NCBI GenBank assembly: GCA_964502145.1
Contig: CAZCVI010000003.1
Location: 170,727-234,726, forward strand
Direction of reading: 5' to 3'
Origin: CAZCVI01 sp964502145
Lineage (GTDB): Bacteria; Acidobacteriota; Aminicenantia; UBA2199
DNA length: 64,000 nt
Shown: positions 33,330-41,371 of the stretch, piece by piece
Numbering within the stretch: the stretch's first letter is position 1
Layout of the letters: the number at the start of each line of letters is the position of its first letter
Program-made: the position numbers and the translations under genes
The notes under the pieces: model-generated
Seen by the model: only the letters and a program-made list of their open reading frames with translations
What the model was told of the DNA's origin: nothing
The model's database searches: none

Positions 33330-33784
33330 TTTTCAAGAATCAGATAGTGGATTTAAGACCCGTCACAATACAATCCCGAGCATACAGCATGCGCACATCG
33401 ACCTATCACTTTAAATCATTCTTTTGTTATTCATAAACCAATATTTGCATACTAGTTTTTATTTAAATCACTTTAAACCCGAAAACCATGCAATTATCAT
33501 ATATCACTTCCGTGAATATTTATTAGTTTATTTATTACAGTATTATTTGTTCTTTATTTATTCTTTCTTTATTATTTATCTTAATCACAATAATTCCAGC
33601 CAGTGCTTTTCCGTAGATAATAATACATTCCGTGAGGAAAAAAAGATTTCGAGAGGTCAGAAGGGAGGTTTTTAATGACTATTCTGTGGTAAAAATTAAT
33701 ATAAAGAGTGTCATGGTGTATGTCTCCAAAATAAATAGAACAAATGATGTGATTTTATTAGGCAAATAAAATATTTTTTTTGAT
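33330..33784. other. AT-rich stretch without recognisable genes
   Basis: Very AT-rich sequence with short ORFs (for example 33424-33675 plus and 33679-33942 minus) whose translations are Tyr/Phe/Ile/Asn/Lys runs without supported starts. I see no RNA gene. Confidence 0.5.
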
Positions 33785-33812
33785 TTGACATATTGCGAAA
33801 ATTTGTTAAAAT
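33785..33812 (+). promoter_or_regulatory. Promoter of the radical SAM operon
   Basis: Consensus TTGACA, a 16-base spacer and TAAAAT. The expected transcript starts near 33819 and has a long leader carrying two tiny ORFs. Confidence 0.6.
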
Positions 33813-33946
33813 AGGATTTTAGAAACTTCGCTCCCATTTTTGAATTTTTTGAGTTTGAATCTGAAAACAAGTTCTTGCTTGAAATAAATTTAAGTTTTGG
33901 AGGTTGTTTATTCAATTGAAATCGAAGAACAAGCAAAATCAAAAGA

Positions 33947-34018
33947 ATGGATATGAGGTTACAGTATACCCCCGTTGTACGGCTCGCCCATCATCCAACA
34001 ACAATGAACCATAAATGA
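33947..34018 (+). CDS. Tiny leader ORF (23 aa)
   Basis: ATG at 33947, stop at 34016-34018, overlapping the ATG of the next tiny ORF by four bases (ATGA). The peptide is MDMRLQYTPVV followed by a His/Pro-rich tail. No clear ribosome site is seen. It is reported because of the perfect stop-start overlap chain. Confidence 0.25.
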   Translation: MDMRLQYTPVVRLAHHPTTMNHK

Positions 34019-34149
34019 ATAAAATGGACAAAACAGATCACAACCACAAAAGCCATAAACCCTTTTTGGGTAGTGCAAGTCCAAACAAAGAAATATTTCA
34101 CGATTATACCAATAAAATCAAGGGGTATTTGCCCCACAAAATCACATAA
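34015..34149 (+). CDS. Small His/Lys-rich ORF (44 aa) ahead of the radical SAM gene
   Basis: The frame runs from ATG at 34015 to TAA at 34147-34149, ending 12 bases before the radical SAM ATG and just before its AAGGAG site. The peptide begins MNKMDKTDHNHKSHKPF, contains five His, and ends GYLPHKIT. It is soluble and lacks a signal peptide. It may be a small metal- or haem-handling partner, or a regulatory leader peptide. I know no family for it. Confidence 0.4.
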   Translation: MNKMDKTDHNHKSHKPFLGSASPNKEIFHDYTNKIKGYLPHKIT

Positions 34150-34161
34150 GGAGAATATATC

Positions 34162-35487
34162 ATGAACAAAATTATGATGCCGGATTCCAATTTGCCAGAC
34201 GATTTTTTTCACGGTAAAGATGGAACCAATTATCGGTTCACCATACTCAAAGACGTGGCCATCGCAGGCGGGGCCAAGCCGATTCCATACGATGACTCGC
34301 ACCAAAGTGCTATTTTGGACCTATACCACAAGTACAAAGATTTTGCCTTGTATGTGCATCTGCCTTGGTGTGTGGAACACTGCTCCTACTGTCATTACTA
34401 TCGGGGACCGGTTTTAAAGAGAGCGGAATTGGAAAGAATGCTGGCGGCGGAGAAAAAACATGCTGGGATGCTGGATGAGTGGATCGGCCTGGATAAAAAG
34501 AATGTCAATTCTATTTATTTTGGTGGTGGTACGCCGACGGTCATTCCTTCCGAGATGCTGGAAGATACCCTGCAATTCTATGTGGAACGGTACGGGCAAA
34601 ACGGTCATTGCGAGGTATGCGTGGAATCCAGCGTGATCACCCTTAAACCAAAGAAGATCGAGATCTTGGAGAAATATGTTGATCGTCTAAGTGTGGGCGT
34701 GCAGTCTTTTAATGACCGGATATTGCAAACTGTGGGCCGGAAACACACCTCGGCACAAGCCCAGGAATGTTTGCAGGAAGTCGTGCCCCGTTTTCACTCT
34801 GTCAATCTGGACCTCATTTATGGTCTGTACAAACAAAGCCTTGAGGATTGGTTGGAAACGGTGCAGATCGGCATTAATCTGAAAGTGCAATCCTTCACTA
34901 TTTATCGTCTTGATATTCGCGAAGTCCCGGCCATCATCCGCAACTTCCGTGCAGAACCCGAAAATTTCCCAGATGAACAGTTGTGTCGCCAGATGTATTG
35001 GGACGCCAAACAGATGCTGCAAGCAGCCGGGTACAGGGAAAACTTGGTGGGTTGGTTCCTATTGCCGCAGGTGAAAGATACCGCGGTGTACCGCGAACGC
35101 TGGGAAAAGCAATCTCCTTGTGTCTCTTTTGGACCGGGTCTCCATAATTACGCGGCAGATCACTTCTATGAATCCTTTCCCGGCCACGATGACTATATCA
35201 ACGCGGTGGAAGCAGGTAAATTACCCATCAAACATTATTACGAACTGACCCCGGTAAAAAAATTGGTCTGGTACGTGTTGGCCCAGTTAAAATCCAACAG
35301 TCCGATCTACCAATCTGTCATGATTGAGCGGTTTGGTCAGGAGACTACCGATTGGTTCATGGCAATCGCCCGTAATTATATACAATGGGGCATATTGGAA
35401 GAATTCGGCGACAAAATCCAACTGGTGGAAACCCAGCACTATATCTTGGAATGGCTGCTGGTAGAACTGATTGGAAGAATAAAATAG
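34162..35487 (+). CDS. HemN/HutW-like radical SAM protein
   Basis: A 441-residue cytoplasmic enzyme of the coproporphyrinogen III dehydrogenase-like (HemN/HemW/HutW-ChuW) superfamily. The [4Fe-4S] motif is C70-x3-C74-x2-C77 in HLPWCVEHCSYCHYY. The SAM-binding GGGTP follows near residue 120 and VGVQSFNDRIL near 180. The length fits HutW/ChuW (anaerobic haem ring-opening) better than HemW (about 380), and the convergent neighbour is a TonB-dependent outer-membrane receptor. Haem or porphyrin handling is therefore plausible, but HutX/HutZ-type partners are not seen. AAGGAG lies eight bases before the ATG. A set of hairpins ending in T8 follows the gene. Confidence 0.78.
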   Translation: MNKIMMPDSNLPDDFFHGKDGTNYRFTILKDVAIAGGAKPIPYDDSHQSAILDLYHKYKDFALYVHLPWCVEHCSYCHYYRGPVLKRAELERMLAAEKKHAGMLDEWIGLDKKNVNSIYFGGGTPTVIPSEMLEDTLQFYVERYGQNGHCEVCVESSVITLKPKKIEILEKYVDRLSVGVQSFNDRILQTVGRKHTSAQAQECLQEVVPRFHSVNLDLIYGLYKQSLEDWLETVQIGINLKVQSFTIYRLDIREVPAIIRNFRAEPENFPDEQLCRQMYWDAKQMLQAAGYRENLVGWFLLPQVKDTAVYRERWEKQSPCVSFGPGLHNYAADHFYESFPGHDDYINAVEAGKLPIKHYYELTPVKKLVWYVLAQLKSNSPIYQSVMIERFGQETTDWFMAIARNYIQWGILEEFGDKIQLVETQHYILEWLLVELIGRIK

Positions 35488-35525
35488 ACAGAAGAAACAG
35501 TTTTATACGATAAAACACAACCACT

Positions 35526-35634
35526 CCATGGGGAAACGGTAACACATGCCGTGACCCCATGGAATGTAGTCTTTCTTTCCCCCCATACCTTTATGATTCC
35601 AGTTCCTTTAATCACCAATCGGTTCCAGAATCAT
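35526..35634. repeat. Two hairpins between convergent genes
   Basis: CCATGGGG (35526-35533) pairs with CCCCATGG (35555-35562), with an inner ACGG/CCGT. ATGATTC (35593-35599) pairs with GAATCAT (35628-35634). They lie between the radical SAM gene and the convergent TonB receptor gene, directly before the T8 hairpin. Confidence 0.5.
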
Positions 35635-35646
35635 GGGCGAAAATAT

Positions 35647-35720
35647 GAGGAATGCATCCATGCACCGTGCCCGGTAAAACCCTATAGGCTGGGTAGAGAT
35701 GCATTCCTCGACTTTTTTTT
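35647..35720 (+). terminator. ATGCAT-stem terminator after the radical SAM gene
   Basis: GAGGAATGCATC (35647-35658) and GATGCATTCCTC (35698-35709) form a perfect 12-bp stem with a 39-base loop, followed by GAC and eight T (35713-35720). The architecture matches 5183-5267. Confidence 0.7.
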
Positions 35721-35737
35721 ATGAACGTTTTATGGCA

Positions 35738-37690
35738 TTAATTCAGCGTCCATTGAATGCCGCCATAAATCATGCGGCCTTCCATCGGATACCCTTCGCT
35801 TTCATAATAATCCACATCAAAGAGATTATTTATTTTAAAGAATAACACGAATTGATTGCCCAGGTGCTTCATCAGTTTCACATTTACCAGCGTATAAGGG
35901 TCTAAACTGAGCTCCTTATTATTTTTATCATAGTAGACCTGGGAAGACACGTAATTGCTTTCCAGGTTCAATGCAGACCGGAAAGGCAATTGCAGCATCA
36001 GCGATAAATCGATGGCATGGCCCGGTCGATACTGGATGTAAGTCTGGCTTTTTGTGGTTTTATCAATCGACTTGAGGCGGGTGTAGGAGGCGGATAAATA
36101 CGAATTGGATAAAAATTGCCAATCAAAACCGATTTCAAATCCCTTAAATACAGCCTTGTCGATATTAATATAGGGAGAATCTTTTTGCAGGCGGTTGATC
36201 AGGTCTTTCACGTTATTGTAAAAGACTGCCCCAGTGAAAGATAACTTGGAGAGAGGACGGTATTCTATACCCGCTTCAAAAATATCGGTTTTCATGGTGT
36301 TGAGGTTGATGTTGCCCGAAGTGGTGGAAAATAATTCTTTGAGAGTTGGAAAGCGCGATTTCCTGGAAGCGGATAAGCGGAAAGAGAGATTTTCTGAAAG
36401 ATGGATGATTCCTGCCACCTGTGGATTAAATGAAGTCTCAGTTCGCGAGATATTACCCTGCTGGGAATCAAGGAACATAAAATCAAAGGTGGTTCCATAA
36501 GTGAGGGTAAAAAAAGAACTGGGCAGCCATTCTCCTTCGAGAGGTAAGGAAGCCAGGTTAAATGTACTTTTCTCCCAGATACTACCCGTATTGGCTTGTT
36601 CGCGGTGCGTATCGTTCCGATAGCGGAAAGCGCCTTTGAGCAGGTGTTTTTCTTTGAGATTCCAGCGGAAAAACAAATCTCCGCCATAGGAGAAATCTTT
36701 GTAGGTATCTGTGAAAGCGTTTTTTGATTTTTGCGTCGTATAGGTTCGGTCGTCGTAGCTGTCAAGAACATTTTGGAAGTACTGGTAATAGATTTTGGTT
36801 TTGTACGACAGATTGCCCAGCGTATTATGAAATTCAAAATCGAGGATCCCATCTTTCCACTCATTGAAGCGCCAGTATTTGGCTTTGGGATCGCTTTCGT
36901 GGTGGGGGATGCCTTTTTCATGGTTGACGTGGCTATAATTCAGGGTTGCTTTTCCTTCTTTGCCGATATCCATACCCAGGCTAATTTTCCCAGACCATGA
37001 TTTTTTATCGCTGTTATCGCGTTTATCGGCTCCCTGGTTGGCAAAAGTGCCGTAATCCCCGGATAAGCGGTAATAGTCCCGCGTATCGTAGGTGCCATTC
37101 AGTAGATAGCGTACTTTTCCCAGTGCGCCTTGGATAGAACCGTTCATATCCGCTGATTTCCCAGAACCATACTGGGCACTCAGCGCTACGCGTCGGGCGC
37201 CATTGCTTTTTTTGGTGATGATATTGACCACGCCGCCCATGGTATTGGCGCCGTACATGGTAGAGGAAGCTCCTTTGACTACTTCGATGCGGTCGATCGT
37301 TTCCACGGGTATATTGGATAAATCCATCTGTCCATCGTAGGGGGAAGCCAAGGGAATCCCGTCGATTAAAATACACACCTCGCGTTGACTGAAACCGCGG
37401 ATAAAAATATTCGCCTCGCCTTTGCCACCCGTTTGAATATGCACTCCTGGGACGGCTCTTAGGGCTTCTGCCGTTGTTTTGATGCCCTTGCTTTCGATTT
37501 CAGTGGACGTGATGAGTTGGACTGAAGCCGTATCATTGATTGCTTCGCCTTCAACAATGATCATATCGACAAATGTTGGGATTGGTTCTTCATCCCTATC
37601 GGTTGCTTTGCGGCTTTGGGCAGTCAGTCCCACCAGGGATATTGCTAAAAAAAATAATAACACATAGTGTTTTAAAAATCTATTGTTCAT
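35738..37690 (-). CDS. TonB-dependent outer-membrane receptor
   Basis: A 650-residue receptor: signal peptide 1-24 (ending LTAQS), then a plug domain (about 55-165; TSTEIESKGIKTTAEALRA, GFSQREVCILIDGIPL, IDRIEVVKGASSTMYGANTM, GGVVNIITKK) and a 22-strand barrel ending in the aromatic IYGGIQWTLN. The size and plug wording are closest to the BtuB/haem/siderophore receptor group, but the substrate cannot be read from sequence. It is convergent with the HemN/HutW-like gene, which hints at haem or a corrinoid. The ATG is preceded by AAAGGAGAC. A strong promoter sits 105-134 bases upstream, inside a long-range inverted repeat. No tonB/exbBD is in the window. Confidence 0.93.
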   Translation of the reverse strand: MNNRFLKHYVLLFFLAISLVGLTAQSRKATDRDEEPIPTFVDMIIVEGEAINDTASVQLITSTEIESKGIKTTAEALRAVPGVHIQTGGKGEANIFIRGFSQREVCILIDGIPLASPYDGQMDLSNIPVETIDRIEVVKGASSTMYGANTMGGVVNIITKKSNGARRVALSAQYGSGKSADMNGSIQGALGKVRYLLNGTYDTRDYYRLSGDYGTFANQGADKRDNSDKKSWSGKISLGMDIGKEGKATLNYSHVNHEKGIPHHESDPKAKYWRFNEWKDGILDFEFHNTLGNLSYKTKIYYQYFQNVLDSYDDRTYTTQKSKNAFTDTYKDFSYGGDLFFRWNLKEKHLLKGAFRYRNDTHREQANTGSIWEKSTFNLASLPLEGEWLPSSFFTLTYGTTFDFMFLDSQQGNISRTETSFNPQVAGIIHLSENLSFRLSASRKSRFPTLKELFSTTSGNINLNTMKTDIFEAGIEYRPLSKLSFTGAVFYNNVKDLINRLQKDSPYINIDKAVFKGFEIGFDWQFLSNSYLSASYTRLKSIDKTTKSQTYIQYRPGHAIDLSLMLQLPFRSALNLESNYVSSQVYYDKNNKELSLDPYTLVNVKLMKHLGNQFVLFFKINNLFDVDYYESEGYPMEGRMIYGGIQWTLN

Positions 37691-37738
37691 GTTGTCTCCT
37701 TTGCAAGTTGGGCAGGCAAAACAGTTTCCTGTTGAACC

Positions 37739-37848
37739 CTATCGGTGGAGAAGCATGGCGGTCAAGCGGTAGCATTATCCACTCGGAGAAATTTGATTAT
37801 ACACAATTCTGGCTATGATGTAAAGATGTTTTCGTTCTCCACCTATAG
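37739..37848 (-). promoter_or_regulatory. Long-range inverted repeat flanking the TonB receptor promoter
   Basis: Arms 37739-37752 and 37835-37848 are complementary at 13 of 14 positions (core GGTGGAGAA/TTCTCCACC) with the promoter between them. They could be paired operator sites for a looping repressor. Downstream in the leader AACAG-GAAA-CTGTT forms a tetraloop hairpin. Confidence 0.4.
37796..37824 (-). promoter_or_regulatory. Promoter of the TonB receptor gene
   Basis: On the minus strand, TTTACA, a 17-base spacer and perfect TATAAT. The transcript would begin near 37789 with a leader of about 100 bases. Confidence 0.65.
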
Positions 37849-37940
37849 ATTGTTTAAACTGACAAAAAACTTGGCATAATAAAGCAACCTTGAAGAACAG
37901 GAAATAAAAAAAAATGGCGGTTGCTTTTTATCTTAAAAAC

Positions 37941-37969
37941 TTGTAAATTATAATCTGGTATGGTAAAAT
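37941..37969 (+). promoter_or_regulatory. Promoter of the PhnD-like sensor operon, copy 1 of a duplicated block
   Basis: TTGTAA, a 17-base spacer and TAAAAT. The surrounding block 37931-38023 aligns without gaps to 44363-44455, the promoter of the next sensor operon. Confidence 0.7.
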
Positions 37970-37987
37970 TTTTTGGAGCCAAAACTG

Positions 37988-38116
37988 ATGATGATTATTT
38001 GTAGAGAATATAAGTCGGTTGTATTTATTGGTATGGTCATAGAGTTATACCCCCAATGGCAAAAGGAGATGTTGAAAAAAGCGCCCCATTTTATTTCCCA
38101 ATTCGATAGGGGATAA
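37988..38116 (+). CDS. Possible leader peptide, copy 1 (42 aa)
   Basis: ATGATG at 37988 follows GGAG by nine bases within the duplicated promoter block and stays open to TAA at 38114-38116. The first residues MMIICREYKSVVF resemble those of the second copy (MMITFRERKSTVF). Many non-synonymous differences make coding conservation uncertain. Confidence 0.25.
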   Translation: MMIICREYKSVVFIGMVIELYPQWQKEMLKKAPHFISQFDRG

Positions 38117-38140
38117 TAATATGATTGCAGGAGGGAATCA

Positions 38141-39055
38141 ATGAACAGACGAGGCATGATAGTCACCACCCTGGCACTGTTAATCGGGGTTCTTTATGGT
38201 TGTAATGGGGAACTTGAAAAAAAAGAGCCGCAATTCGGAACAAAACCGTTTTTTCCAGACGTGCCCACCTATCACTTTGTGGTTCACCCGCTCCATAATC
38301 CTGCCAAACTCATGCAGGCGTATCAGCCCCTCATTGATTATCTGAACCGTCGATTGCATGGTGAACGTTTGGTCTTAGAGGCATCACGGGATTACGCCAA
38401 GTTCGAGGAAAAGTACCGTGCGCGCAAGCCCGATTTTCTCCTCCCCAATCCTTGGCAGACCCTACAAGCCATGAAAGTAAACTACCACGTAATTGCCATG
38501 GCCGGCGATCCTCAAGATTTTAAAGGTATCTTTGTGGTACGCAAAGACAGCGACCTGAAGCACATTACCGATCTGAAGGGGAAATCGGTGAGCTATCCCT
38601 CGCGCACGGCACTGGCTGCCTGCATCATGCCCCAGTACTTACTTTTTAACCACGGTATCAACATCAACACCGACATCGAAAACCATTACGTGGGTTCCCA
38701 GGAATCTGCCATCATGAATGCCTATCTGAGACAGACTGCGGCTGGTGCGACATGGCCGCCACCATGGCGTGCATTCCAAAAGCAACATCCCCGGGTAGCG
38801 GCTGAACTGAAGGTTATCTGGGAAACGGAATCACTGGTTAACAACTCCGTCATGGTGCGTAACGATGTACCCGCGCAGGTGCGGGAACAGGTCCGCGTCT
38901 TCCTTCTCGGACTTGATGCGACAAAGGAAGGGAAGTTGGTTCTTGCGAGGATGGAAACAGCCCGCTTTCTGCCCGCATCGGACCAGGATTACGATGTGGT
39001 ACGCCAATACATTTCCCGTTTCGAAAGAGAGGTTCGGCGGGTTGAGGAGCGATGA
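38141..39055 (+). CDS. PhnD-like phosphate/phosphonate-type binding lipoprotein (sensory)
   Basis: A 304-residue lipoprotein with lipobox LYGC (Cys21). The mature part matches the PhnD/SBP_12 periplasmic binding fold: VHPLHNPAKLMQAYQPLIDYL, LLPNPWQTLQAMK, GIFVVRKDSDLKHITDLKGKSVSYPS and the AALAACIMPQYLL region. Such proteins bind phosphonate, phosphite or other oxyanions. There is no transporter; instead the next gene is a histidine kinase overlapping by four bases (ATGA), so this is probably the ligand-sensing subunit of the kinase. AGGAGG precedes the ATG. Base composition rises visibly in GC from here to about 40.2 kb, hinting at recent acquisition. Confidence 0.85.
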   Translation: MNRRGMIVTTLALLIGVLYGCNGELEKKEPQFGTKPFFPDVPTYHFVVHPLHNPAKLMQAYQPLIDYLNRRLHGERLVLEASRDYAKFEEKYRARKPDFLLPNPWQTLQAMKVNYHVIAMAGDPQDFKGIFVVRKDSDLKHITDLKGKSVSYPSRTALAACIMPQYLLFNHGININTDIENHYVGSQESAIMNAYLRQTAAGATWPPPWRAFQKQHPRVAAELKVIWETESLVNNSVMVRNDVPAQVREQVRVFLLGLDATKEGKLVLARMETARFLPASDQDYDVVRQYISRFEREVRRVEER

Positions 39056-40923
39056 TGAAGACCCTGTATTGTTTCCTGCTTGGTACGCTCCGTGGTCGCC
39101 TCATTCTAGGCGTGGCCGCAGTGCATGCCGTGATGATGGCTCTTTTCATCTTTGATCTGACCATGCGTCAGCATGCCATGCTCTTGGACCGTCAGATCGA
39201 GGAGGCGACCGCCCTGTCCCAAACCCTCGCTACTTCCGCCGCAGAATGGATCGCCGCGGACGACATCTCGGGCCTGCAGGAACTCGTGGAAGTTCAACGC
39301 CGCTATCCTGAGCTTCTTTTCGCTATTCTCGCGGACGAAGAGGGCCGGGTGTTAGCCGACACAAATAAATCCAGACAGGGGCGATATATGCTGGATCTGC
39401 CCCGTAAAAAGAGCCAGACCGTGCTCTCAAGAACCGCTGCACTGGTGGATGTTGCCACTCCTGCCATAATCGGCGGTCATCTTGTCGGATGGGCACGGGT
39501 CGGGATAGGGCAGAAGGTGACCCTCAAGAAACTTACAGAGATCACCAGGAGCGGCGTTCTCTACGCTCTAACTGCGATTTTTATGGGTTCTATCATCGCC
39601 TGGTTTTTGGGACGCCAGATCACCCGCCGGCTCTATGTCGTCAAAGGAACTATCGACTCTGTCCGCTCCGGTAACCACAAGGCTCGCTCATTGATTGCTG
39701 GTGATGATGAGGCGGCTATTTTAGCGCGTGAGTTCAACTCCATGCTGGATGCGCTGGCGAAAGGGGATGCGGAACTACGTGCTACCGAGAAAAGGTATCG
39801 ATCGCTCATCCAAAAGGTCCAGGCGGCCATCATGCTCCATGACAGCCAAGGTTGCATTCTGGACAGCAATCCTTTGGCACAAGAGCTGCTCGGACTTTCT
39901 GCGAACCAACTCCTCGGCAAGTCCCCGTTGGCTCTCGAATTGCATTTCCTGCGGGAGGAAGGTTCTGTTTTGCAGGTCACAGAATACCCGGCAAACGCGG
40001 TGCTCTCTTCAGGAAAACCTCTGGGGAGCCATGTGTTGGGAATAAGACGACCGGACCGACCCGTTGTCACATGGGTGCTGGTTAATGCTGAACCGGAATA
40101 CAACGATGCAGGAGAAATAATGCTGGTGATTGTTTCCTTTGTAGACATTACCGAGCTTAAGAGTGCGGAAGAAAAAATTCGCAAATTCAATCAAGAACTC
40201 GAACAACGAGTTTTAGAGCGCACCGCGCAAATGGAAACCGCGAATAAGGAGCTGGAAGCCTTTGCCTATTCTGTTTCACATGATCTGCGTGCGCCATTGC
40301 GCGGTATTGACGGGTTTAGCCAAATTCTTCTGGAAGAGTATCAAGACAAAATTGATGCGCAGGGGAAGAATTATCTGCAACGGGTACGATCTGCCGCACA
40401 ACATATGGCGCACCTCATTGATGATATATTGAATCTCTCGCGTGTAGGTCGTGGCGATATGAATGTACAGTGGGTCAACCTTAGCCAAGTGGCGCGGGAA
40501 ATCGCTGATAATCTTCACGGGACTCAACCTGAACGCCAAGTTGAATTTATTATTCAAGAAGAAATTACAGTACGAGGAGACGGTCGGCTCTTGCGCATCG
40601 CCATGGAAAATCTCATTGGGAACGCGTGGAAGTTTACGTCAAAGCATCCAACCGCACGTATAGAGTTTGGTGTACAGCCACAAAAAGAGACCCCGGTGTA
40701 TTTTATTCGGGATGATGGTGTAGGTTTCGATATGAAGTATGCAAAAAAACTTTTTGGCGCATTTGAACGCCTACATACCACTGCTGAATTTCCAGGAACA
40801 GGTATCGGGTTGGCCACAGTGCAACGTGTTATTCATCGGCATGGTGGCAACGTGTGGGCGCAAGGAGAGGTTGAAAAGGGCGTCACCTTATATTTTACAA
40901 TCCCATTAGGAGGAATATCATGA
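39052..40923 (+). CDS. Sensor histidine kinase (TM-sensor-TM-HAMP-PAS-HisKA-HATPase)
   Basis: A 623-residue kinase. TM1 is about 12-34, an extracytoplasmic domain 35-160 and TM2 about 165-187, then HAMP (190-245) and PAS (about 250-375; NPLAQELLGLSANQLLGKS). A coiled linker leads to HisKA with His410 in FAYSVSHDLRAPLRGIDGFS and HATPase_c with MENLIGNAWKFTSK, DDGVGFD and GTGIGLATVQRVI. The C-terminal half is of the bacteriophytochrome/Rcp1-partner type. It overlaps the binding-protein gene before it and the response regulator after it by four bases each, so the three are one signalling unit. The N-terminal half appears more GC-rich than the C-terminal half, suggesting a mosaic origin. Confidence 0.92.
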   Translation: MMKTLYCFLLGTLRGRLILGVAAVHAVMMALFIFDLTMRQHAMLLDRQIEEATALSQTLATSAAEWIAADDISGLQELVEVQRRYPELLFAILADEEGRVLADTNKSRQGRYMLDLPRKKSQTVLSRTAALVDVATPAIIGGHLVGWARVGIGQKVTLKKLTEITRSGVLYALTAIFMGSIIAWFLGRQITRRLYVVKGTIDSVRSGNHKARSLIAGDDEAAILAREFNSMLDALAKGDAELRATEKRYRSLIQKVQAAIMLHDSQGCILDSNPLAQELLGLSANQLLGKSPLALELHFLREEGSVLQVTEYPANAVLSSGKPLGSHVLGIRRPDRPVVTWVLVNAEPEYNDAGEIMLVIVSFVDITELKSAEEKIRKFNQELEQRVLERTAQMETANKELEAFAYSVSHDLRAPLRGIDGFSQILLEEYQDKIDAQGKNYLQRVRSAAQHMAHLIDDILNLSRVGRGDMNVQWVNLSQVAREIADNLHGTQPERQVEFIIQEEITVRGDGRLLRIAMENLIGNAWKFTSKHPTARIEFGVQPQKETPVYFIRDDGVGFDMKYAKKLFGAFERLHTTAEFPGTGIGLATVQRVIHRHGGNVWAQGEVEKGVTLYFTIPLGGIS

Positions 40924-41369
40924 TCAATAAAACTATTTTATTGGTGGAAGATAATCTCGACGATGTCGCGTTAACGCTTCATGCATTAAAAAAGAAAAAT
41001 ATTAAAAATGAAATTACAGTGGTATACAATGGTGCCGAGGCGTTGGATTTTCTTTTCGGTACAGGAAAATATTCCGACCGTGATCTTACTAATATGCCAA
41101 CAGTCATTTTGCTTGATCTCAAACTTCCCAAAGTTGGCGGTCTTGAAGTATTGCGCCAGATTCGTGCAAACGAACTTACTAAATTTCTTCCCGTGGTGAT
41201 CCTGACTTCATCTAAAGAGGAACAAGATATTATAAATGGTTATAGTTTGGGTGTGAACAGCTATGTACGAAAGCCGATTGACTTCAATGAATTTGCCGAG
41301 GCGGTCAGTCATCTTGGATTGTATTGGTTACTGCTCAATGAATCGCCTCCAATTAAAGGAGAAAAATAA
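40920..41369 (+). CDS. Single-domain response regulator (Rcp1-like)
   Basis: A 149-residue stand-alone receiver. Acidic residues Glu10/Asp11, phospho-acceptor Asp66 in VILLDLKLPKVGG, Thr/Ser in PVVILTSSKEE and Lys in SYVRKPIDF are all present. Length and the long beta4-alpha4 insert match Rcp1-type regulators that pair with phytochrome-like kinases. It overlaps the kinase gene by four bases and is followed two bases later by the hybrid kinase gene. No output domain is fused, so it must act by protein contact or as a relay to the downstream hybrid kinase. Confidence 0.95.
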   Translation: MINKTILLVEDNLDDVALTLHALKKKNIKNEITVVYNGAEALDFLFGTGKYSDRDLTNMPTVILLDLKLPKVGGLEVLRQIRANELTKFLPVVILTSSKEEQDIINGYSLGVNSYVRKPIDFNEFAEAVSHLGLYWLLLNESPPIKGEK

Positions 41370-41371
41370 CC

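Noticed and set aside
33424..33942. ORFs of 83 and 87 codons in AT-rich DNA
   Set aside because: Low-complexity Tyr/Phe/Ile/Lys translations without ribosome sites; the minus ORF also overlaps a good plus-strand promoter.
37691..37860. Cobalamin or TPP riboswitch ahead of the TonB receptor
   Set aside because: The B12-box and TPP core words (CTGAGA, GAACCTGA) are missing, and the promoter lies too close to the gene for a full aptamer. A GGATAATGC word alone is not enough.
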